Assembly: GCF_001653715.1 (NCBI RefSeq)
Contig: NZ_LWHQ01000006.1
Span: 1-64,000, forward strand
Length of the DNA stretch: 64,000 nucleotides
From: Methylobacterium platani
Lineage (GTDB): Bacteria > Pseudomonadota > Alphaproteobacteria > Rhizobiales > Beijerinckiaceae
Reading direction: 5' to 3'
Position 1 is the first letter of the stretch; each line of letters starts with the position of its first letter. The notes under the pieces are model-generated. The model searched no databases and was not told where the DNA came from. It saw only the letters and a list, made by a program, of their open reading frames with translations. Below, piece by piece: positions 37,408 to 50,146 of the stretch. Made by a program: the position numbers and the translations under genes.

Positions 37408-37962
37408 TCAGAACAGCGCCGGCAGGTCGGCGAAGCGAGGCGCGACCTTGTCCTTCGCCGAGAGCTGGGCCTCGGCCTCGCTCACCGGCCAGTCGATGCC
37501 GAGATCCGGATCGTTCCACAGCAGGTTGCCGTCATGCTCCGGGCTGTAGACGCCGCCGGCGACCTTATAGGCCACCATGGTGTCCGGCTCGAGCGTGCAG
37601 AATCCGTGCCCGAAACCGATCGGCACGTAGAGCTGGTGGCCGCCCGCCGCATCGAGGCGGGCGGCGACGTGCCGGCCGTAAGTCGGCGAGTCGCAGCGCA
37701 GGTCGACCGCGACGTCGAGGATCGCGCCGGAGAGCACGCGGATCAGCTTGGCCTGGGCGAAGGGGTGGCGCTGGAAGTGCAGGCCGCGGACGGTGCCCTG
37801 TTGCGCCGAGAACGACTGGTTGTCCTGGATGAAGTGATCCTCGACGCCGTGGGCGGCCAGGACGTCGGCCCGGTAGGTCTCCGAGAACCAGCCGCGCGCA
37901 TCGCCGTGCCGCTTCGGGATCACCAGCTTCACCGCCGGGATCGCCTGATCGATGACCTGCAT
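37408..37962 (-). CDS. rfbC: dTDP-4-dehydrorhamnose 3,5-epimerase
   Basis: A 184-residue cupin epimerase. RHGDARGWFSETYR, DNQSFSAQQGTVRGLHFQ (catalytic His) and GFGHGFCTLEPDTMVAYKV (Tyr) fix the family, and the length is as expected. It epimerises C3 and C5 of the 4-keto sugar. It is first in rfbCBDA. The operon supplies dTDP-L-rhamnose for surface polysaccharide, but no glycosyltransferase genes are nearby. Confidence 0.94.
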   Translation of the reverse strand: MQVIDQAIPAVKLVIPKRHGDARGWFSETYRADVLAAHGVEDHFIQDNQSFSAQQGTVRGLHFQRHPFAQAKLIRVLSGAILDVAVDLRCDSPTYGRHVAARLDAAGGHQLYVPIGFGHGFCTLEPDTMVAYKVAGGVYSPEHDGNLLWNDPDLGIDWPVSEAEAQLSAKDKVAPRFADLPALF

Positions 37963-38325
37963 CCTGCCTACCTTCCGATCTCGTGCCGCCCGGTCGATGC
38001 GGGGCTCTTGCCCGGCAAACGCGGCACAACGGCGTCGGCCTGACCTGCCCCAGGCCGCACGCCCGCAGCCTCTACTTCGCGGGCGCGAGATGAGCAAGGT
38101 CGGACGCGGATCGGATACGGCGGTCGGAAATAGGCATCCGCACAGCCTTGCGCACGCGCGGACGCCTCACGCAGCCCGCACGCGCCGGAATTTCGGGACG
38201 CTCAGACGAAACTTCGGGACGTCAGGGATCAATACCGCTCCGAACCGGGCAATACGGCGGCGCAGTACGCCGGAACACCGCGCCGGGACCCCGGACGGGG
38301 CCCCTGAGCGCGGCGCCGGGCAGCG
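37963..38325. promoter_or_regulatory. gap between alaS end and rfbC start
   Basis: The 363-bp interval should contain the rfbC promoter on the minus strand. The visible structure is a short direct repeat, TTCGGGACG followed by TCAG, near 38201-38227 (second copy with one base less between). No gene is supported. Terminator-like structure for alaS is not obvious. Confidence 0.35.
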
Positions 38326-40992
<2,667 letters not shown>

Positions 40993-41167
40993 GGGAAGAA
41001 TCGTCTCTGCGGAAGGCGGGCCGGGAACTCGGCGCACCGGCGGGCGGCCCGCGGATGCATCCGCGTGTCTTTAGTCACGCGCTCCCCCCGTGTCGAGGCG
41101 GGGCGGCGCCGCTATGTGAGCCGGGACAGGCGCGGCCGCCGGCCCGCCCGGCAGGATCCGAGCCCCG

Positions 41168-41581
41168 ATGACCGACGACATCCGCCTCCTCGCCTTCGCG
41201 GCCGCCCTCGGCTTCGTCCATGTCATGGCCGCCTCCGCCGCCGGGCTGAAGCAGCGCGGCGGCCTGACCTGGGCGGCGGGCAACCGCGAGAGCGAGGGCG
41301 AGGTCACCGGCGCCGCCGCCCGGCTGAAGCGCGCGTCAGCCAACTTCTTCGAGACCTTCCCGCTCTTCGCCGCCCTGGTGCTCGCCGCCGCGGTGTCGGG
41401 CCGGCAGGGCGGGGCGGTGGCGTGGGGGGCCGAGCTCTATGTCTGGGCCCGGCTCCTGTACCTGCCGATCTACGGCTTCGGCATCCCGTGGGTCCGCACG
41501 CCGGTCTGGGGCGTGGCGATGGTCGGCATCGGGTTCGTGTTCGCGGGTCTGTTCGGATGGGCCGGGCCGGGAGCGCCGTGA
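41168..41581 (+). CDS. MAPEG-family membrane protein
   Basis: A 137-residue protein with four hydrophobic helices. [36 protein letters not shown] in pieces is the MAPEG signature (R..A..N..E..P.F...L). [21 protein letters not shown] near the C-terminus also matches. Eukaryotic relatives act in eicosanoid and glutathione metabolism; the bacterial function is unknown. Divergent from alaS across 175 bp and convergent with recA. Confidence 0.88.
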   Translation: MTDDIRLLAFAAALGFVHVMAASAAGLKQRGGLTWAAGNRESEGEVTGAAARLKRASANFFETFPLFAALVLAAAVSGRQGGAVAWGAELYVWARLLYLPIYGFGIPWVRTPVWGVAMVGIGFVFAGLFGWAGPGAP

Positions 41582-41619
41582 CGGGCAGGTCCTTCAAGGA
41601 CCTGAAAGAGGCGCGGGGT

Positions 41620-41700
41620 TTTCTCCTCTCCCTGCGCACGGGGGAAAGCAAAGGCGCGGGCCAACCCTCCCCCGCAGAGGGGGGAGGGAACATGCCAGCG
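41620..41700. repeat. copy of the interspersed repeat family
   Basis: TTCTCCTCTCCCTGCGCACG then CCCTCCCCCGCAGAGGGGGG and GAGGG form an imperfect inverted arrangement, resembling the elements at 8625 and 32366. It lies between the MAPEG gene and the recA terminator. Confidence 0.5.
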
Positions 41701-41736
41701 CCACTCCCTGCCTCATACAGCCCCGTGCAACGAGAA

Positions 41737-41767
41737 GGGGCCGCCGCGCTCGTCGCGCGGCGGCCCC
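41737..41767 (-). terminator. intrinsic terminator of recA
   Basis: A perfect 13-base stem with arms GGGGCCGCCGCGC and GCGCGGCGGCCCC encloses a five-base loop. On the minus strand it is followed by TTCTCGTT. It begins 27 bp after the recA stop. Confidence 0.85.
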
Positions 41768-41794
41768 GATAACCATCAGAACAGATCCCTCGGA

Positions 41795-42886
<1,092 letters not shown>

Positions 42887-42945
42887 CTCGGCGGGTCCTT
42901 ATGGCAGGAGGGGCGGCAAGTCTCAATCGCGCGGCTGGTTTTTAT

Positions 42946-42960
42946 GTACCTGTTTTGTTC
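42946..42960 (-). promoter_or_regulatory. putative LexA (SOS) box of recA
   Basis: On the plus strand GTACCTGTTTTGTTC reads GTAC-N7-GTTC, one base from the alphaproteobacterial SOS consensus GTTC-N7-GTTC. On the minus strand it is GAAC-N7-GTAC. Its distance of about 60-75 bp from the recA ATG is right for a promoter-overlapping operator. Confidence 0.75.
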
Positions 42961-43008
42961 TCATTCGGCAAGGGCGGACGGCGCATTCGGCGGGGGATCG
43001 TAAGCGGG

Positions 43009-43479
43009 TCAGGCGCGGTCGAGGGCGCGAAGCAGGTTGGCGTTCGACCAGGACGGCCAGCCGGTGCCGGCGAAATCGCGGTCATGGCTCCAGATGTCGG
43101 CGTCGAGGAGCCAGGCGCAGGCAAGCACGTGCGCGTCGCTCGTCGAGCCGTTGCGGGAGGCGACGGCGTCGGAGAGGACGCGGGCCGCGCTCTCGATTCG
43201 GTCGGAGTAGTACGAGGCGTCGATGACATCGATCCCGGCGAGAATCACCTCCGCGCGCACAGGTGCTCCCGCCGGGAGATCCGGCACGCCAAGCAGGACT
43301 CGCTGGACCTCCTCCGCAACGCGAGCAGATGTCGCCACGATCCGTCGATCGGCAAGTGCGTCGAAGATCGACACGGAGCGGCGCCCCAATGCGGCACTCA
43401 AGACGATGTTGGTATCGACGACCAGCATTCCGGAAGGCAGTCGCCGAGGAATGATCGCGGCAGCCGGCCTCTCCGTCAC
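43009..43479 (-). CDS. PIN-domain toxin of a toxin-antitoxin pair
   Basis: A 156-residue PIN-domain RNase-like protein of the 'PIN family putative toxin' type. The first acidic residue is in VVDTNIVLSAAL near residue 22. EEVQRVLLGVPDL carries a Glu, followed by an Asp in ASRNGSTSDAHVLACAWL and the terminal Asp cluster WSHDRDFAG. The start GTG overlaps the antitoxin stop as GTGA, typical of TA operons; an internal ATG at 43428 is the alternative. It probably cleaves RNA when free of antitoxin. Confidence 0.82.
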   Translation of the reverse strand: MTERPAAAIIPRRLPSGMLVVDTNIVLSAALGRRSVSIFDALADRRIVATSARVAEEVQRVLLGVPDLPAGAPVRAEVILAGIDVIDASYYSDRIESAARVLSDAVASRNGSTSDAHVLACAWLLDADIWSHDRDFAGTGWPSWSNANLLRALDRA

Positions 43480-43718
43480 TCGGCGCCGCGCTCGGCCAGC
43501 AGCCGATCGATGGCGGCGTTCTCTTCCGGAGTATACTTTTCCGCATCCGCCCGGATATCGGCTATCACTTTGCGGATATACTCCGGGGATGCCTGGTGGA
43601 TCGGCAACAGAATGCCGACGGTCGCCGTGCCGTTCTTGATCGGCATCGCGTGCGGCAGCGACTGGATCGCGCCGGCCGACATCTTCTGGAGTTCGCGCAT
43701 GCTGATCGCGCTCTTCAT
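43476..43718 (-). CDS. antitoxin partner of the PIN toxin
   Basis: An 80-residue small protein with MKSAISMRELQKMSAGAIQ at the N-terminus, resembling a Phd-like DNA-binding start. A Glu-rich helical C-terminus (YTPEENAAIDRLLAERGAE) follows. A perfect AGGAGG Shine-Dalgarno lies seven bases upstream of the ATG. It precedes and overlaps the toxin gene, the usual antitoxin-first order. It should bind the toxin and repress its own promoter. Confidence 0.75.
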   Translation of the reverse strand: MKSAISMRELQKMSAGAIQSLPHAMPIKNGTATVGILLPIHQASPEYIRKVIADIRADAEKYTPEENAAIDRLLAERGAE

Positions 43719-43791
43719 GGCCGCCTCCTGGTTACTCACATATATGTAAGTCCGGCGGGCGGCGGCCACAAGGATGCGATCCGGACCGCCC

Positions 43792-46392
43792 TCACCCCGC
43801 CATCGTGGTCTTCACCGTCTCGACGAGCTGCTTGAGGCTGAAGGGCTTGGGCAGGAAGTTGAATTCCTCGCCGTCGGGCAGGTTCTTGCGGAAGGCGTCC
43901 TCGGCGTAGCCCGAGACGAAGATCACCTTGAGGCCCGGATGGGCCTTGCGCAGCTCGCGCAGGAGGGTCGGGCCGTCCATCTCGGGCATCACCACGTCGG
44001 AGACGACGAGGTCGACCGGCACGTCGCGCTCCTGCATGATCTGCAGGGCCTCGAGGCCCGAGGCCGCCTCGAGCACGGTGTAGCCGCGGGCGGTGAGCGC
44101 CCGGCCGTTGACGGCGCGGACGGGGTCCTCGTCCTCGACGAGGAGGATCGTGCCGTGGCCGGTGAGGTCGCGGGCCGGCGGCTTCGCGTCCTTCGCCGCG
44201 GGGGCGGCCGCCGCGGCCGGGGCGGCGCCGGGCACCGGCGGGGCGATCTCGAGCGGCGCCTCGGGCGCGTCCGCCTCCGGCACCGGCACGTGGCGCGGCA
44301 GGTAGATGGCGAAGACCGTGCCCTGGCCGATGGTCGAGCGCACGTCGATGTAGCCGCCGGACTGCTTGACGATGCCGAACACCGTCGAGAGGCCGAGGCC
44401 CGTGCCCTTGTTGACCTCCTTGGTGGTGAAGAACGGCTCGAAGATCTTCTCCATCACCTCCGGGGTCATGCCGGTGCCGGTGTCGCTGACCTCGATCAGC
44501 ACGTGGTCGGCGGCGGGCAGGCCGTTGAGGCGAAGCGCCCCCACGGCGTCGGCGGCCATGTTGGCAGTGCGGATCAGCAGACGCCCGCCCTCCGGCATCG
44601 CGTCGCGGGCGTTGACCGCGAGGTTCACGATCACCTGCTCGAACTGGTTGACGTCGGCCTTGACCGGCCAGAGGTCGCGGCCGTGCTTGAGGTCGAGCTC
44701 GACCCGCTCGCCGAGCAGGCGCTTGAGCAGCAGGGTGAGGTCGGAGAGCGCCTCGCCGAGATGGATCACCTCCGGCCGCAGGGTCTGGCGGCGCGAGAAG
44801 GCCAGCAGCTGCCGTACCAGGCTCGCGGCCCGGTTGGCGTTCTGCTTGATCTGCATGATGTCCTGGAAGGCCGGATCGGTCGGCCGGTGGCTCGCCAGCA
44901 GCAGGTCCGAGTAGCCGATGATCGCCTGCAGCACGTTGTTGAAGTCGTGCGCGATGCCGCCGGCGAGCTGGCCGACCATCTCCATCTTCTGGGCCTGGTT
45001 GACCTGCTGCTGCAGCTGGTGCTGGGCCGTGGTGTCGAGGGCGTACAGGATCACTGCGCCCGAGGCGCCGCCGGCGGTGCCGGCGGGGCTGAGCCAGATC
45101 CGGGCCGAGCGGTTGACCGGCGCCGAGACCCCGATCTCGACCGGCGGCACGTCGCCGCGCCCTTCCGCCGCGGCGCGGGCGGCGGCATCGACGACGGAGC
45201 GGTCGCGCTCGACGACGAAGTCGCGCACCGGCGGACCCGCCTCGCTGCCGTCGCCGGTGCGCGGAAGCGTGCCGAACAGGCGCGCGAAGGAGGCGTTGGC
45301 CCGCACCAGCCGCCCGTCGGCGTCGAGGGTCGCCACCGCGACCGGGCTGGTGTTGAAGAAGCGGTCGAAGCGCAGCTCGGCCGCCTGCTGGGGATCGTCG
45401 CTCTCCTCGCCGGCGGAGCGGTTGAGCACCAGCGTGCGCGAATCGCCCGGCCGGCCGTCCTGGCCGTAGGCGACGCGGTGATAGAGCCGGGCCGAGAGCG
45501 GGTGGCCGTTGCGCCGGCGAAGATCGAGGTCGAACCGGTCGGTGCGGACCTCGCCGGGCTCGCCCTTGCCGCCGATCAGCACCGGCCCGAGATCGTCGGG
45601 CAGGATCTCGGACAGGCGCAAGCCGCCCGAGCCGACCTGGGCCAGGTCGTGGCCGAGCCAGGCCGCGAGCGTCGCGTTCATGTAGACGACCGAGCCCTTG
45701 GGATCGACCGCCATGAAGCCCGCGGGCGCGTGGTCGAGGTAGTCGATCGCGTGCTGCAGCTCCTGGAAGACGTTCTCCTGGCGCTCGCGCTCGTGGGTGA
45801 TGTCGGCGACGCTCCACAGGGCGACCGGGCGGCGCGGCAGCGGCAGCGGCCGCACGCCGATGCGGAACCAGGCGAAATCGCGCTCCGCCGCGCCGCCGGG
45901 CGGGGGCGCCATGCGGATCTCCTCCGACAGGGCGCGGCCCTCGCGGGCGGCCTGCGCGAGGCGATAGACCGCCTCCGACACCTCCGGCGAGCCGACGAAG
46001 ACCCGCTCGACGGGCCGCAGGTTGGTGAAGGTGTCGCTGCCGGCGAGCTTCAGGTAGGCGGCGTTGGCGTAGATCGGCCGGCCGCCCTCCTCCATGGCGA
46101 TCATGCCGTCGGGCGCGGCATCGACCACCGCCTTGGTGACGTCGTTGCGGGTGCCCTGGCCGGTGAGCTGGATCGCCCCGATGGCGAAGGCGAACAGGCA
46201 GAACACGCCCGCCATCGCGAGCAGGGCCAGGAGGCCGAGAATGATCGGCTGCGCCTGCTCGCTGGCGACGAAGCTCAGGCCCACCGCCGCGCCGACGAGG
46301 AGGCCGGCGAGCAGAAGAAGCAGGCTGACCCGGCCGGGCCGCTCGGAGCGGTCGAGGGCGGCCTCCGCCGCGGATGGGCTCAACTCCGGCAT
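43792..46392 (-). CDS. cckA: cell-cycle hybrid histidine kinase CckA
   Basis: An 866-residue hybrid kinase. Two membrane helices lie in residues 20-75, followed by three PAS-like domains (about 85-190, 210-320, 335-450). The HisKA phosphoacceptor is His482 in [21 protein letters not shown]. The HATPase domain has [20 protein letters not shown] and [18 protein letters not shown]. The C-terminal receiver has its phosphoacceptor at Asp799 in [12 protein letters not shown]. This architecture is that of CckA, which drives the ChpT-CtrA phosphorelay. The MPELSP start has GAGG just upstream. It lies beside flagellar genes that carry CtrA boxes. Confidence 0.92.
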   Translation of the reverse strand: MPELSPSAAEAALDRSERPGRVSLLLLLAGLLVGAAVGLSFVASEQAQPIILGLLALLAMAGVFCLFAFAIGAIQLTGQGTRNDVTKAVVDAAPDGMIAMEEGGRPIYANAAYLKLAGSDTFTNLRPVERVFVGSPEVSEAVYRLAQAAREGRALSEEIRMAPPPGGAAERDFAWFRIGVRPLPLPRRPVALWSVADITHERERQENVFQELQHAIDYLDHAPAGFMAVDPKGSVVYMNATLAAWLGHDLAQVGSGGLRLSEILPDDLGPVLIGGKGEPGEVRTDRFDLDLRRRNGHPLSARLYHRVAYGQDGRPGDSRTLVLNRSAGEESDDPQQAAELRFDRFFNTSPVAVATLDADGRLVRANASFARLFGTLPRTGDGSEAGPPVRDFVVERDRSVVDAAARAAAEGRGDVPPVEIGVSAPVNRSARIWLSPAGTAGGASGAVILYALDTTAQHQLQQQVNQAQKMEMVGQLAGGIAHDFNNVLQAIIGYSDLLLASHRPTDPAFQDIMQIKQNANRAASLVRQLLAFSRRQTLRPEVIHLGEALSDLTLLLKRLLGERVELDLKHGRDLWPVKADVNQFEQVIVNLAVNARDAMPEGGRLLIRTANMAADAVGALRLNGLPAADHVLIEVSDTGTGMTPEVMEKIFEPFFTTKEVNKGTGLGLSTVFGIVKQSGGYIDVRSTIGQGTVFAIYLPRHVPVPEADAPEAPLEIAPPVPGAAPAAAAAPAAKDAKPPARDLTGHGTILLVEDEDPVRAVNGRALTARGYTVLEAASGLEALQIMQERDVPVDLVVSDVVMPEMDGPTLLRELRKAHPGLKVIFVSGYAEDAFRKNLPDGEEFNFLPKPFSLKQLVETVKTTMAG

Positions 46393-46534
46393 GTCGCCTC
46401 GACACTCCCCGCGGATCCGGACCACGCGCCCGGACCCCTGACCGTTCCCCGGGGCCTCGGAACGGCCCCTGATCCGCGTTCCCTAGCAGGCACGGCGTTT
46501 CCGTGGAATGAACCCGGTTCGTTCCGGGCCGTCC

Positions 46535-47599
46535 TCAGTGGCGCCGCCGCAGGCGCATCACGTAGCCGATGACCTCGGCCACCGCGCGATAATGCTCGGG
46601 CGGCACCGCGGCGTCGATCTCGACGGTGGCGTGGAGCGCGCGCGCCAGCGGCGGGTTCTCGACCACCGGCACGCCGTGCTCGCGCGCCACCTCGCGGATG
46701 CGCAAAGCGAGCGCGTCGACGCCCTTGGCGACGCAGACCGGCGCGGCCATCCCGGCCTCGTAGCGCAAGGCCACCGCGTAGTGGGTCGGGTTGGTGACGA
46801 TCACGCTCGCGCCCGGCACCGCCGCCATCATGCGCTTCTTGACCCGCTGCATGCGGATCTGGCGCATCCGGCCCTTCACCTCCGGGTTGCCGTCCTGCTC
46901 CTTCATCTCCTCCTTCAGCTCCTGCTTCGACATGCGGAGCTTCGCCCGCCAGCGGAAGCGCTGGTAGAGCGCATCGCCGAGGGTGACGACGACGTAGGCG
47001 GCGAGCACCGCGCCCATCAGCCGCAGGCAGAGCGACAGGGTGCCCTGGAGCACGGATTGCGGCTCGAGCCGCGCGAAGACCTCGAGCCGGTCGCGATCGT
47101 TCCACAGGACGAAGCCGGCGGCCACGCCGACGAGCAGGATCTTGACCACGCCCTTGCCGAACTGGAACCAGGCCTCCGGGCCGAACAGCCGCCGGAGGCC
47201 CGCCATCGGCGAGACCCGGCTCCACTTCGCCCCGAGCGTCTCGGTGGTCCAGACCAGGGGGTGCTGGACGAGGCCGCCGACGAGGCCGGCGGCCAGCACC
47301 GCGCCCACCGGCACCGCGAGGGCGAGGAGCGCGGCGACGAGGGCCCGCCGGCCGATCGCCGCGTAGGCGGCGGGATCCGAGGGAACGTCGTGGAGGTGGG
47401 CGAGGAAGGCGCGCAGGTCGGTCAGCAGCCCGCGGGCGACGGGTGCTGCGGCGATCATCAGCACCAGCGTGAAGGCGCCCAGCATCAGGAAGGTGTTGAC
47501 CTCCTGGCTGGTGGCGACGTCGCCGCGCTTGATCGCGTCGTCGAGCCGTCGCTGGGTCGGGTCTTCGGTGCGGTCTTCCTGGTCGGTCTCGCCCGACAT
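46535..47599 (-). CDS. flhB: flagellar export apparatus protein FlhB
   Basis: A 354-residue protein of the flagellar type III export gate. The N-terminus EDRTEDPTQRRLDDAIKRGDVATSQEVNTFLML (in pieces) is diagnostic. Four membrane spans follow, then the autocleavage site VTNPTHYAVALRYE near residue 267. The cleaved C-terminal domain switches export from hook to filament subunits. It lies 4 bp after fliR, last in the flgB-flgC-fliE-fliQ-fliR-flhB operon. Confidence 0.95.
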   Translation of the reverse strand: MSGETDQEDRTEDPTQRRLDDAIKRGDVATSQEVNTFLMLGAFTLVLMIAAAPVARGLLTDLRAFLAHLHDVPSDPAAYAAIGRRALVAALLALAVPVGAVLAAGLVGGLVQHPLVWTTETLGAKWSRVSPMAGLRRLFGPEAWFQFGKGVVKILLVGVAAGFVLWNDRDRLEVFARLEPQSVLQGTLSLCLRLMGAVLAAYVVVTLGDALYQRFRWRAKLRMSKQELKEEMKEQDGNPEVKGRMRQIRMQRVKKRMMAAVPGASVIVTNPTHYAVALRYEAGMAAPVCVAKGVDALALRIREVAREHGVPVVENPPLARALHATVEIDAAVPPEHYRAVAEVIGYVMRLRRRH

Positions 47600-47603
47600 G
47601 CGC

Positions 47604-48377
47604 TCACGACCTCCCGAGATCGGCCAGGAAGCGGCCGAGATCGTCGACGAACACCCCCATCATCACCCCGATCGTCGCCAGCATCACCAGCATGCCGATC
47701 ATGATCGCCGCCGGGGTGGCGACGAAGAACACCTGCATCTGCGGCATCAGCCGCGAGAGCACGCCGAGGCCGAGGTTGAACAGGATGCCGAAGGCGATGA
47801 ACGGGGCCGAGATCTGCACCGCCAGGGTGAAGCCGCGCGCCACCGCCTTGACCGCGAAGGCGGCGGCGTCCCCGGTCGCCGGCATGCCGAGCGGCGGCAT
47901 CAGGCTGTACGAGTCGCGGATCCCCTCGATCGCCAGGTGATGCAGGTCGGAGGCGAGCACGAGGGTGAGGCCGAGCAGGCTGAGGAAGCTGCCGAGCGTC
48001 GCCTGCTGGTTGCCGACGGACGGGTCGACGGTCATCGCGTAGGACAGGCCGAGCTGCTGGGCGACGATCGTGCCGGCGGTCTGGAGCGCCGCGATCACCG
48101 CCCGCACGCTCAGGCCCAGGATCAGCCCGACCGCGATCTCGCCGACGAGCACGCCGATCAGCGCCGTGCCGGCGCCGCCGGGCTCCGGCCCGGTGCCGCC
48201 GGGCAGGAGCGGGCGGGCGACCGGGAACAGCACCAGGGAGAGCAGCAGCGCGAAGGCGAGGCGCAGGCGCGGCGTCACCATCGCCTCGCCGATGCCCGGC
48301 ATCAGCATCACCAGCGTGCCGACCCGCGCGAAGGTGAGGAGGTAGGCCGAGGCGAGGCCGGGCAGGAGGAGGTTCAC
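47604..48377 (-). CDS. fliR: flagellar biosynthesis protein FliR
   Basis: A 257-residue integral membrane protein of the export gate with about six spans. TFARVGTLVMLMPGIGEAMVTPRLR and VTVDPSVGNQQATLGSFLSLLG (in pieces) mark the family. I choose the GTG at 48377, just before the hydrophobic start VNLLLPGLASAYLL. A TTG at 48440 overlapping the fliQ stop (TTGA) would add 21 Pro-rich residues and cannot be excluded. FliR complexes with FliP and FliQ. Confidence 0.9.
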   Translation of the reverse strand: MNLLLPGLASAYLLTFARVGTLVMLMPGIGEAMVTPRLRLAFALLLSLVLFPVARPLLPGGTGPEPGGAGTALIGVLVGEIAVGLILGLSVRAVIAALQTAGTIVAQQLGLSYAMTVDPSVGNQQATLGSFLSLLGLTLVLASDLHHLAIEGIRDSYSLMPPLGMPATGDAAAFAVKAVARGFTLAVQISAPFIAFGILFNLGLGVLSRLMPQMQVFFVATPAAIMIGMLVMLATIGVMMGVFVDDLGRFLADLGRS

Positions 48378-48436
48378 GTCCGGCCGATTCGGGAGCGGTG
48401 GGAGACGAGGGCTTGTCGGACGGACGCCGCCGTCGC

Positions 48437-48703
48437 TCAACCCCCGGCGGCGATCCGGGCGGCGATGCGCGTCATGTAGCCGGCGAGCGCGTCGCCCATG
48501 AAGGGCAGCATCAGCAGCATCGCGGCGAACACCGCGACGATCTTCGGCACGTAGATCAGGGTCTGCTCTTGGATCTGGGTCAGGGCCTGGAACAGCGAGA
48601 CCACGAGGCCGACGACGAGGGCGACGAGCATCAGCGGCCCGGCGACCTTCAGGAAGGTGACGATGCCGTCGCGGGCGACGTCGAGGATGGCGAGACCGGT
48701 CAT
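48437..48703 (-). CDS. fliQ: flagellar biosynthesis protein FliQ
   Basis: An 88-residue protein with two transmembrane helices. VGLVVSLFQALTQIQEQTLIYVPKIVAVFAAML in pieces is the FliQ/SpaQ signature. It is a small subunit of the FliPQR export channel. Gap of 32 bp after fliE and 59 bp, or an overlap, before fliR. Confidence 0.95.
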   Translation of the reverse strand: MTGLAILDVARDGIVTFLKVAGPLMLVALVVGLVVSLFQALTQIQEQTLIYVPKIVAVFAAMLLMLPFMGDALAGYMTRIAARIAAGG

Positions 48704-48735
48704 CGCGAGGAGGAATCCTTCAAGGAAACGATCCC

Positions 48736-49041
48736 TTAAATCTGCATCCGCATGATGTCCTCGTAGGCCGAGATCACCCGGTCGCGTACCGCCACCAGGG
48801 TCTGGAGCGCGGTCTCGCTCTCGGCGACCGCGGTCACCACGTCGACGACGTTGGCCTTGCCGGCGGCGGCCGCCATCGCCTGGCCGTCGGCGCGCTTGCC
48901 GGCCTCGGCGACGCCATCGAGGGCCGAGGACAGGAGCTGGGTGAAGCCGCTCTCCCCCGCGCCGGCGACGCCGGAGGCGGGCGTGCGGCCCATGGTCTGG
49001 ATGGCGGCGTAGGCGCCGGCCGCGAAGGCGTTGGTGGGCAT
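48736..49041 (-). CDS. fliE: flagellar hook-basal body protein FliE
   Basis: A 101-residue protein linking the MS ring to the rod. The conserved C-terminus is VVTAVAESETALQTLVAVRDRVISAYEDIMRMQI in outline, and the length is normal. The ATG follows the flgC stop by 2 bp, so it is translationally linked. The N-terminal half is Ala/Gly-rich and variable. Confidence 0.93.
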   Translation of the reverse strand: MPTNAFAAGAYAAIQTMGRTPASGVAGAGESGFTQLLSSALDGVAEAGKRADGQAMAAAAGKANVVDVVTAVAESETALQTLVAVRDRVISAYEDIMRMQI

Positions 49042-49043
49042 GG

Positions 49044-49454
49044 TCAGGCCTTGAGGATGTCGATGGTGCGGGACACCATGCGGTTGGTGAGCGTGACCAT
49101 GTTGAGGTTCGCCTCGTAGGAGCGCTGGGCCTCGCGCATGTCGACGGTCTCGACCAGGACGTTGACGTTGGGCATCCGCACCTCGCCGTTGGCGTCGGCG
49201 GCGGGGTTGCCCGGGTCCTGCTTGGAACGGAACGGGCTCTGGTCGCGGCGGATCTTGCCCAGGTCGACGACGCTCGCCTCGAGCTCGCGGTCGACGTGGT
49301 TGGAGAAGGTCGCGATCTTGCGCCGGTACGGCTCGGCGCCGGCGCTGGCCGGTGCCGAATCCGCGTTGGCGATGTTCTCCGAGATCACCCGCATCCGGCC
49401 CGACTGGACCTTGAGCCCGGAGGCCGCGATGCCGATCGCCTTGCTGAAATCCAT
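49044..49454 (-). CDS. flgC: flagellar basal-body rod protein FlgC
   Basis: A 136-residue proximal rod protein. The N-terminal rod motif is GIAASGLKVQSGRMRVISENIANADS and the C-terminus is EAQRSYEANLNMVTLTNRMVSRTIDILKA, read in pieces. The ATG at 49454 is supported by AAGGTGG six bases upstream. A GTG three codons earlier is less likely. The gene follows flgB by 84 bp. Confidence 0.93.
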   Translation of the reverse strand: MDFSKAIGIAASGLKVQSGRMRVISENIANADSAPASAGAEPYRRKIATFSNHVDRELEASVVDLGKIRRDQSPFRSKQDPGNPAADANGEVRMPNVNVLVETVDMREAQRSYEANLNMVTLTNRMVSRTIDILKA

Positions 49455-49538
49455 GGAAGCCACCTTGCGGGCCGGAACGACGAACGAGCGGGGAGGCGCC
49501 CGGAGAAACGCGATTGGGGAAACGCGATGCAGAAGAAC

Positions 49539-49943
49539 TTACTTGCCGACCGCGGTGCGCAGGGTCTGCAGGCTCTTGCGGTAGAGCAGGCTCGCGAGCT
49601 GGTAGTCGCCCTGGTTGTCGGCGGCCTTCAGCATCTCGTCCTCGAGGCTCACGGCGTTGCCGCTCGGCATCATCTCGAAGCGCGTGCCGGCGCGCTCCTC
49701 CGCCGGGCCGCCCGGGCCGGTGCCGGCGAGGTGCATGCCGGCCGTGCGCTCGACCCCGATGGCCGGCAGGCCGGCGGCGGCGAGCGCGCCGTCCGGCTGG
49801 AAGCGCGGCGCCTTGAGGTCGCGGGCCCGGAAGCCCGGGGTGTCGGCATTGGCGACGTTCTCCGCCAGGACCTTCTGGCGCGTCTGCTGCCATTGCATGC
49901 GATTGCGCAACATCGCGACGACGGGGAGATCGGTGACCGACAC
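49539..49943 (-). CDS. flgB: flagellar basal-body rod protein FlgB
   Basis: A 134-residue rod protein. QQTRQKVLAENVANADTPGFRARDLK is the rod signature, and GDYQLASLLYRKSLQTLRTAVGK closes the protein. The GTG at 49943 is preceded by GGAAGG at seven bases and is preferred over a TTG or similar codon upstream. First gene of the minus-strand operon; two CtrA boxes lie in the 203-bp region upstream. Confidence 0.92.
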   Translation of the reverse strand: MSVTDLPVVAMLRNRMQWQQTRQKVLAENVANADTPGFRARDLKAPRFQPDGALAAAGLPAIGVERTAGMHLAGTGPGGPAEERAGTRFEMMPSGNAVSLEDEMLKAADNQGDYQLASLLYRKSLQTLRTAVGK

Positions 49944-49989
49944 GGGCGGGCCTTCCGGTTTACACCGGCACAATCTGCCTAGCGCATGG

Positions 49990-50004
49990 TTAAAAGGTGG
50001 TTAA
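49990..50004. promoter_or_regulatory. CtrA box 1 between flgB and fliO
   Basis: TTAAAAGGTGGTTAA matches TTAA-N7-TTAA exactly, the full CtrA site of Caulobacter and relatives. It lies 47 bp upstream of the flgB start. Confidence 0.8.
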
Positions 50005-50058
50005 GACGAGCGATATCCGTGGGTCCCGCCTCGCCCGCCGCCGCGCCGCTCAAAGCTG

Positions 50059-50073
50059 TTAACGATATGTTAA
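50059..50073. promoter_or_regulatory. CtrA box 2 between flgB and fliO
   Basis: TTAACGATATGTTAA is a second perfect TTAA-N7-TTAA site, embedded in a near palindrome GTTAAC-N5-GTTAAC. It lies 74 bp upstream of the fliO start, so each divergent gene has one box nearby. Confidence 0.82.
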
Positions 50074-50146
50074 CGTCCCCTGCGCAGGCCGGTCACGGCC
50101 GTGCTAGAAGGCATCAACTCGTCGGCGTGCCCCGCGCCCGCCTCAC

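Noticed and set aside
43774..46572. 932-codon plus-strand open frame antisense to cckA
   Set aside because: Shadow of cckA, for the same reasons.
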